DNA of 64,000 nucleotides, taken from NCBI GenBank assembly GCA_020747015.1, contig JAGTJM010000091.1, forward strand, positions 47,500-111,499, given 5' to 3'. The notes beneath the pieces were generated by a model that saw only the letters and a program-made list of their open reading frames with translations, did no database searches and had not been told where the DNA came from. Position 1 is the stretch's first letter; each line of letters starts with the position of its first letter. The position numbers and the translations under genes are program-made. Shown piece by piece: positions 56,697-64,000 of this stretch. Origin of the DNA: Pyrenochaeta sp. MPI-SDFR-AT-0127. Taxonomy: Eukaryota > Ascomycota > Dothideomycetes > Pleosporales > Cucurbitariaceae.

Positions 56697-57006
56697 ATCT
56701 ATATAATAAAAGTTATATAGAAATAGAGATATATATACGTTTCTATAGAGGGGGAAGGTTTATACTTAGGTAGTATTAGACTTACCTCTAATACTATCCT
56801 AAATAGGCTCTATTACCCCTATTTTTCTATATATAAATATAGCTCTTTAGTAGTAGATAGTAGGATAAGTTCTTCTTATCCTTCTATATTAGACTTATAA
56901 GAATAGAAGTATTTTTAGTTATCTATTATAATATATATTTCTATATACTTTTAAGTTATACTTAGATTTTTTTTAGAACTCTTTAGTACTTATATAATTA
57001 TATTAT
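56697..57006 (-). repeat. Repeat A, copy 2 (inverted)
   Basis: Reverse complement of copies 1 and 3, for example 'TCTACTACTAAAGAGCTATA' read on the minus strand near 56855. It is uninterrupted at the MITE target site. Together with copy 1 it forms an inverted pair about 225 bp apart. Confidence 0.75.
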
Positions 57007-57911
57007 AAGAACTTTCTTCTTACTAGTAATAGCTTTTTAATAATATTACTTTATTTAAAAAAATTATATCTAAATTCTTATATTAATATAATCTAATTTA
57101 GATCTATTTATAATTAAAGTTTATTATTTTAAAGTTAAGATTTTTTTTAATCTTTTAATAACTAAAGCCTATAAGTTTAGAACTTCCTATACTATTATAT
57201 AAAAATTAATTTTAGAAAAGTTATATAGAATACTAAAGTAGAAACTTAAAAATTACTAATAATTTAAGAGAATTAGAGCCTAAGCTAATATTTCTCTTTA
57301 AATAAAGATTAGCTTAAATAGAAGTATTATCCTTATTAAGATTAATATAGTAGTAGACTATTTAGTTAAAAGAAATTATATAGCTCAAAACTATTAAGTA
57401 AATAGAGAGCTACTCTAAATTAAAACTAAAGTATAATACCTAATTAATAATAGTAGTATTAGGATAGTACCTATACTCTACTAGGTTCTATCCTAGAGGT
57501 ATATATTTATAGAGAGGTACTTTTAAAATAATAGAGGATAATAGGATTAGATTATAGTTAAAATAAATTACTACCCTCTAGTAGAATTTAGAAGAAGTAT
57601 AAGTACCCCTTTACCCTATATATAGGCTATAATAGCCTAAGGTCTAATAATCTAACTAGATATAGCCTAAACTAGCCCTATCCTAGCCTATTATAGGTAA
57701 AATATAGCCTACGCTAATTCTATTAAGGTAGCTTACCTAATAGCTATAGTCTTAATAAACTACTATATTCCTCTAATTAATAGATTTAAGATTATTACTA
57801 AAGTTACTAGTAAATTAAGTAAAAAGTTTAAGCTTATAAGGCTAGACTCCTAATATTACTCCTCTAAGAGCTTAGTTACTATTATAGACTAGAGAAGTTA
57901 CGCCTATAAAT

Positions 57912-58212
57912 ATAATAATATAGGTACTAGAGGGCTCTAAAATAGATCTAAGTGCAACTTAAAGGTATATAGGAGTGCGTACTGCAGTAGATAACTAAGA
58001 ATACCTCTATTCTTATAGGTCTAATACGGAAGGATAAGAAGAACTTATCCTACTATCTACTACTAAAGAGCTATACTTATATATAGAGAAATAGGGGTAA
58101 TAGGGCCTAATTAGGATAGTATTAGAGGTAGGTCTAATATCCTCTAAATAAACCTCCCTTCTTATAGGAACGCGTATACGTCTCTATTTCTATATAATAT
58201 TTGTTATAATAA
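57912..58212 (+). repeat. Repeat A, copy 3 (least mutated)
   Basis: Direct repeat of copy 1 without the insertion. It keeps more C and G, including 'GGAGTGCGTACTGCAG' where copy 1 has 'GGAGTATATACTATAG', and 'AACGCGTATACGTC'. It is therefore the best template for identifying the element. No ORF; family unknown. Confidence 0.75.
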
Positions 58213-59061
58213 AGTCTCTTCCTAAAGAGTAAGAAGAGTAAGCTTAATAAGTTAAGAAGGTATTAGTAGTAATCTAGAAAGATATCCTAAATATATAGAC
58301 TACTAATAGGTCTCTACCTCTTACTCTAGGATCTATTAGTTCTTAATATACCTAAGCTTCTATAAGGTTAATCTAGATTAATACTAATACTCTTTAGGAG
58401 CTAGATATAGAAATTAATATAATTAATATATTATACCTAGAAGAAGAGGACTTAGCTAAAGAAGAAGAACTAGTATTTAAACTATATAAGAGCTATTACT
58501 ATAAGAATACTATCTTAGTCTTAGCGCGTATACTCTTATATACTAGTATTTATAAGAAGCTTAAGATCTAAAACTAGCTTAAGATTCTTAAAGAATAGTA
58601 CTATAAATCTATAAACTATAGCTAGTTATAAGATTAGAAAGGTAATAGTAGGATTAACTTTAAGTAAGTCTATTTTTACTATAGAAAGTAGGTTATATTA
58701 TATATTAGACTATTCTATTATACTATAAACTAGGAGAATCTTTAAAAAGGCTTACTAACCCTATAACTATATAAGGATAAAATTAGGGTATACTAAGTAG
58801 ACTTAGTTATATAGGTTCTATTTATAAAAGATTTCTAGAGGGTATAAATAAATAATAACTTTATAAGCTACTATTACTATCTAACTAAGGTAAAGCTATA
58901 GATTAACTAGGTTAGGTTTACTAAGATAGTTAAGATAAAGAATATTATAAATAGCTTTTAGAAGATAGGAACTATAGTACTAGACGTCTTTAGCTAGATA
59001 TAGAGAGACCCCTAGCTAGTAGAGATTATTAACTATAGCTTTAAGATATATAGCTACTATA
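58213..59061 (+). pseudogene. Unidentified degenerate coding debris
   Basis: Codon-like texture remains in the plus strand: a stop-free stretch of ~45 codons near 58430-58570 including 'EEEDLAKEEELVFKLYKSYY', then many TAG/TAA stops. Near 58950 a frame reads roughly 'NIINSF-K-GTIVLD', loosely like the C-terminal part of a pogo/Tc1-type DDE transposase. The identification is tentative; it may equally be the flank of the adjacent hAT element. Confidence 0.3.
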
Positions 59062-61444
59062 CTTATAGGATTAATAGTAAGGCTAATCTTAGTTAGGAAT
59101 ATATAATATACTACTTAATTCTATAATAACTTATCTAAGGAGATCTATACTATTATCTACTCTAGGCTAGTCGATAGGTATACCTATACCCTAGATATAT
59201 TAGGGTTAGGTTAGGGTCGTATAGACCCTAGGTATAGGTTTAGTTAAGGTAGTAGGAGCGTTAGGTTAGGGTTAGGTTAGGTTCGCACAGACTTAGGTAT
59301 AGGTTTAGTTAGGGTAGTAGGAGCTTAGGTCTAGGTTAGGTATAGGTTAGGTTACTAGATTATAATTAACTCGTAAGGTAGTGTGTATTTTATATATATA
59401 GTGTTAGGCTAGGTACTTACTTTTAGTAATACACTTATAAGAGTTAGTTATTACAGCTAGTTATAATAACTAATTATACTCTTATAGATTAGGTAATAGA
59501 AGCTTATATAAATATATTCTCTACTATACTAAGGAATACTACGGCGCTGTCGTTTTCTTAGTAGAGGTTATAACCCTTCTCTAATATTATTACTATCTTC
59601 TACTATATATAATTCTTCCCTATCTCTATCCTCTTAAATCTAATCTTCTTTAAAATCTACCTAAGTAGGTAGCTTAAATAGATTATTAACTTCCTTATAT
59701 AGTATTTAATCCTCTTCTAAGCTAGTCCTAGCTATACTAGAAGTCTCCTCTTTATCTATATTCCTATACTTTACTATAAGAAGTTACTAGATTATTTAAG
59801 TAGATAGTCTATACCTCTAGTTACCTATAATATCCTTTATAACATTAAAAACGCGTTTAATACTAACGCCTATAATAGGAATTACTAGAATATCCCTTAC
59901 TACTATAGTAAGTTAGGGATAAGTAGTCTAATTTTCTTTCTACTAGGAAAGGATATTAAAACCTTAGTACTCTATAATAATAGGAGTATTTAGGTAGTCC
60001 TCCTCTTCCTACCTTATTACTCCTATATACTACTTACTATCCTAGGATACTATATTATAACTAAGACTACAGTCTAATTATAATAGCGATTACGATCTAC
60101 TTAGTTATAATAGTAGAGCTAGCTTTCGAAACTACTTAGTGCCCTAGGATTATCTAGGGAGGAGACTATTAGTTAATAGGGTAATAGTAGTATACTCTCT
60201 ATTATTATATCGTTTGAGGTATTAGAGGAATTATTCGCGATAAGTAAACTTATTAGATAGGTCCTAGGTTTTATCCTATAGATAGTAGTTAGTGTATAGC
60301 TATAATAATAGACTATAATTAATAGTACCTTATATATAGTAAGCTTCTATATAGGATCTAAAATTTTATATAGTTAAATAAGAAGCCCTATTCTCTACTT
60401 ATAACCCTATAATACTTGCTTAGCTTTACCTTACCTTTTATAGCTGTATTTTAAATAACTACTAGCTATATAGCTATCTTATCGTGCTTAATATCTTCCT
60501 CTAGGTCTTAAGTTATAGTATTAAGGAAGTTGAATAGGCGGTTATATATAAGCTAAATATACTAGATCTAGGGTTACTAGGACTAGCTAAGCTATATAGT
60601 AGCGTCCTTAAACTTCTAGAGTATATTTATAATTAGCTCTAGGTAGTGCTATTTACTATAGCTTAGTCGAAGCTATTTAAGGTCGCGGAAATCTACCTTA
60701 GTAGTACTATTATCTATAGAGATACTACTTATATTTACTACTATCTTCTATACGATTTCTTAATTAAGCTACTAGTTAATATAGTCTTAAAGCTTTAGCG
60801 CGCGTTCGTATATATTAAAGGTTAAATTCTATCTAGTCTTTATATCTCGTATAATAGATAGGCGTTCCTTTACTAGTAAGTATTCTTATAGGGTAGTAAA
60901 CTACTTATATTATTATAGTAATTAATTAATCATAATATAGATTACGCAAAGCTTTATTATAGTTAGTATATAATAAAAGCCTATAATAAAGCTAAGTATA
61001 CCTTATAGAGTAAATTAGGGATAGATATTAATACCTATATATTACTAATATAAGTTTCTATAGAGTTAATAAGCTATTATCCTTATTAGCTAGTATAAGC
61101 TTAAGGTGTCTAATTATCTCCTATATAATAAGGTTAATAACGTAGGTAGGTATAGGATAGTATTTTTATTTACCTTCTAGGTTATATCTTTCTTACGTAG
61201 TACTCCTTTAATATAAGTACGAAGTGTCCTATTATTTCTAGTATTATTAGCTATAATAGTAAGGAGACAGCCTTTAGTCTTTATAGTAGAGAGGATATAG
61301 AGTAACTCTAATACTATAGAAGTACTAGTATAGCTGCCGCGGATAGGGATAAAATTAAGTAGCTTCTCCCTATATTACTAACTATTATTAATATAGTACG
61401 CTTTAATTACTAGAAAGCTAAGATAGTTATTTACTAACTATCTA
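59062..61444 (-). mobile_element. RIP-inactivated hAT transposon, left arm of the inverted repeat
   Basis: About 2.38 kb that is the reverse complement of 61625-64000 with scattered C-to-T/G-to-A differences and small indels. Read on the minus strand it carries the same transposase remnant as the right arm: the dimerisation block lies at about 59945-59830, and the fragment equivalent to 'RALKL...DYIN' near 60800. Stops (mostly TAG/TAA) interrupt every frame, so no protein can be made. Confidence 0.8.
59206..59355 (+). repeat. Telomere-like TTAGG(G) tract with ~65-bp tandem repeat
   Basis: Contains TTAGGGTTAGGTTAGGG and related hexamer/pentamer mixtures. It is organised as two tandem copies of a ~65-bp unit, each with 'GGTATAGGTTTAGTTA' followed by 'GGTAGTAGGAGC' (starts at 59231 and 59296). 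A mirrored version lies at 63712-63860 in the right arm. Confidence 0.7.
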
Positions 61445-61624
61445 TTAAGTATAATTAAAACCTTAGTCTTTTTACTAAGATCGCTAAGCAATAACTCTTA
61501 TATATACTAAAACTAATCCTTAAATATCTATATAACTTTACTCTATTTTAGTATATATAAGCTTATTAGGCTTAAGCTAGATATATAGTTAATAAAGACT
61601 ACAGGTTATCTAATGTATATTAGA
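61445..61624. other. Spacer between inverted hAT arms
   Basis: About 180 bp of mostly unpaired sequence at the centre of the palindrome. It contains some surviving CA/TG steps. The arms slip by ~18 bp here, so the exact edges are approximate. Confidence 0.6.
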
Positions 61625-64000
61625 TAGATAGTTAGTAAATAACTAGCGATCTTTAAAAGCTTTTCTGAGATAAATAAACAATAAAACGTACTATATTAAT
61701 AATAGTTAGTAATATAGGGAGAAGCTACTTAATTTTATCCCTATCCGCGGCAGCTATACTAGTACTTCTATAGTATTAGAGTTACTCTATATCCTCTCTA
61801 CTATAAAGACTAAAGGCTGTCTCCTTACTATTACAGCTAATAATACTAGAAATAATAGGACACTTCGTACTTACGTTAAAGGAGCACTACGTAAGAAAGA
61901 TATAACCTGAAGGTAAACGAAAATACTATCCTATGCCTCACCTACGTTATTAACCTTATTATATAGGAGATAATTAGACACCTTAAGCTTAACTAGCTAA
62001 TAAGGATAACGCTTATAACTCTATAGAAACGTTATATTAGTATTATAGGATTAATATCTATCCCTAATTACTCTATAAGGTATACTAGCTTTATTATAGG
62101 CTTTTATTATATACTAACTATAATAAAGCTTCGCGCAATCTATATTAGATTAATTAATTACTATAATAATATAAGAGTTCCTACCCTATAAGAATACTTA
62201 CTAGTAAAGGAACGCCTATCTATTATAGAGATATAAAGACTAGATAGAATTTAACCTTTAATATATACGAACGCGCGCTAAAGCTTTAAGACTATATTAA
62301 CTAGTAGCTTAATTAAGAAATCGCATAGAAGATAGTAGTAAATATAAGTAGTATCTCTATAGATAATAGTACTACTAAGGTAGATTTCCGCGACCTTAAA
62401 CAGCTTCGACTAAGCTATAGTAAATAGCACTACCTAGAGCTAATTATAAATATACTCTAGAAGTTTAAGGACGCTACTATATAGCTTAGCTAGTCCTAGT
62501 AACCCTAGATCTAGTATATTTAGCTTATATATAACCGCCTATTTAACTTCCTTAATACTATAACTAAGACCTAGAGGAAGATATTAAGCACGATAAGATA
62601 GCTATATAGCTAGTAGTTATTTAAAATATAGCTATAAAAGGTAAGGTAAAGCTAAGTAAGTATTATAGGGTTATAAGTAGAGAAACGGGCTTCTTATTTA
62701 ACTATATAGATTTTAGATCCTAATAGAAGCTTACTATATATAAGGTACTATTAATTATAGTCTATTATTATAGCTATACACTAACTACTATCTATAGGAT
62801 AAACCTAGGACCTATCTAATAAGTTCACTTATCGCGAATAATTCCTCTAATACCTCGAACGATATAATAATAGAGAGTATACTACTATTACCCTATTAAC
62901 TAATAGTCTCCTCCCTAGATGATCCTAGGGCACTGAGTAGTTTTGAAAGCTAGCTCTACTATTATAACTAAGTAGATCGCAATCACTATTATAATTAGAC
63001 TATAGTCTTAGTTATAATATAGTATCCTAGGATAGTAAGTAGTATATAGGAGTAATAAGGTAGGAAGGGAGGACTACCTAAATACTCCTATTATTATAGA
63101 GTACTAAGGTTTTAATATCCTTTCCTAGTAGAAAGAAAATTAGACTACTTATCCCTAACTTACTATAGTAGTAAGGGATATTCTAGTAATTCCTATTATA
63201 GGCGTTAGTATTAAACGCGTTTTTAACGTTATAAAGGATATTATAGGTAACTAGAGGCATAGACTATCTACTTAAATAATCTAGTAACTTCTTATAGTAA
63301 AGTATAGGAATATAGATAAAGAGGAGACTTCTAGTATAGCTAGGACTAGCTTAGAAGAGGATTAAATACTATACAAGGAAGTTAATAATCTATTTAAGCT
63401 ACCTACTTAGGTAGATTTTAAAGAAGATTAGGTTTAAGAGGATAGAGATAGGGAAGAATTATATATAGTAGAAGATAGTAATAATATTAGAGAAGGGTTA
63501 TAACCTCTACTAAGAAAAGACAGCGCCGTAGTATCCCTTAGTATAGTAGAGAATATATTTATATAAGCTTCTATTACCTAATCTATAAGAGTATAATTAG
63601 TTATTATAACTAGCTTAATAACTAACTCTTATAAGTTATTACTAAAAGTAAGTACCTAGCCTAACGCTATATATATAAAATACACGCTACCTTACGAGTT
63701 AATTATAACCTAGTAACCTAACCTATACCTAACCTAGACCTAAGCTCCTACTACCCTAACTAAACCTATACCTAAGTCCGTGCGAACCTAACCTAACCCT
63801 AACCTAACGCTCCTACTACCCTAACTAAACCTATACCTAGGGTCTATACGACCCTAACCTAACCCTAATATATCTAGGGTATAGGTATACCTATCGACTA
63901 GCCTAGAGTAGATAATATATAATCTTTTAGATAAGTTATTATAGAATACGTATATATTATATATTCCTAACTAAGAAGCCTTTACTATTAATCCTATAAG
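61625..64000 (+). mobile_element. RIP-inactivated hAT transposon, right arm of the inverted repeat
   Basis: Plus-strand transposase remnant, broken by many stops. Recognisable pieces in order: near 61935 'ILCLTYVINLII', equivalent to the CxAHVxNL block; near 62260 'NIYERALKL-DYIN'; near 62375 'VDFRDLKQLRL' and then 'INIL-KFKDATIQL'; and near 63150-63240 'VVRDILVIP--GVSIKRVFN', the C-terminal hAT dimerisation block (usual form RDxLxIPAxxxxVERxFN). The element is non-functional. The arm is still matching the left arm at base 64000, so it may continue outside the window. Confidence 0.82.
63712..63860 (-). repeat. Telomere-like tract, mirrored copy in right arm
   Basis: Plus strand shows CCTAACC/CCCTAA mixtures and the reverse complement of the ~65-bp tandem unit found at 59206-59355. 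Together the two tracts lie about 4.4 kb apart, pointing toward each other. Confidence 0.7.

Larger units (their letters stand above)
55581..64000. repeat. RIP-mutated AT-rich repeat compartment
   Basis: About 8.4 kb to the window end, dominated by A/T with TA the prevailing dinucleotide and CA/TG nearly absent over long runs, the product expected when RIP converts CpA to TpA on both strands of repeated DNA. No intact ORF of gene length exists in it. It contains a three-copy ~300-bp repeat, a hAT-type MITE and a large hAT inverted repeat, listed separately. The remaining parts (55581-55766, 57007-57911, 58213-59061) are unidentified repeat debris. Confidence 0.9.

Noticed and set aside
59206..63860. 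Telomere-telomere fusion point
   Set aside because: Orientation fits, but the tracts are ~4.4 kb apart and separated by two hAT arms; a fusion would place them back to back.
55581..64000. CRISPR array or centromere
   Set aside because: No regular repeat-spacer pattern; the organism is eukaryotic. AT-richness is explained by RIP of transposons, with no further centromere evidence in this window.

Overview
The window is a nuclear genome segment of a filamentous ascomycete, most likely a Dothideomycete of the Pleosporales type. The evidence is short 44-130 bp GT-AG introns with fungal branch points, proteins that are filamentous-fungal in type (HET domain, fungal Zn2Cys6 regulator, Fung_rhodopsin membrane protein, Fre-type ferric reductase), and an abrupt change at about 55.6 kb from gene-dense, GC-balanced DNA to AT-rich DNA nearly free of CA/TG dinucleotides, as left by repeat-induced point mutation (RIP). 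The species assignment is inference.

Layout, 0-20 kb: an auxin-efflux-carrier-like permease runs off the left edge; a HET-domain gene; 2.7 kb of gene-poor DNA; a Zn2Cys6 regulator, a Dal5-type MFS carrier and an intracellular GH31 glycosidase, the last two divergent across a 334-bp promoter containing two inverted CGG sites; an F-box-like gene; then a ferric reductase, an extended SDR reductase and a FAD monooxygenase packed together.

Layout, 20-41 kb: mostly housekeeping genes: a single-TM hypothetical, a MAPEG glutathione transferase, dihydrofolate reductase, PP4 regulatory subunit 3 (Psy2/SMEK, 8 exons), Mediator subunit 22, a class-3 lipase, a cytosolic catalase-peroxidase, and a zinc alcohol dehydrogenase divergent from it.

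Layout, 41-55 kb: a CLC chloride transporter with Gln at the position of the proton glutamate; a membrane-anchored AMPK1-CBM protein with five copies of a PLLPHE-like motif; a Fung_rhodopsin 7-TM protein; a Dabb-domain protein; and an MFS transporter that is the last gene before the AT-rich compartment.

Layout, 55.6-64 kb: no intact gene. It holds three copies of a ~300-bp repeat, one split by a 398-bp hAT-type non-autonomous element with a perfect 8-bp target duplication, and a ~2.4-kb-arm inverted repeat (59.06-64.0 kb). Each arm is a RIP-damaged hAT transposase gene whose C-terminal dimerisation block is still readable, with degenerate telomere-like TTAGG(G) tracts near the outer ends.

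Exon structures were built by hand from splice signals and reading phase. Most joins keep phase and restore family-conserved sequence; the uncertain ones are flagged.
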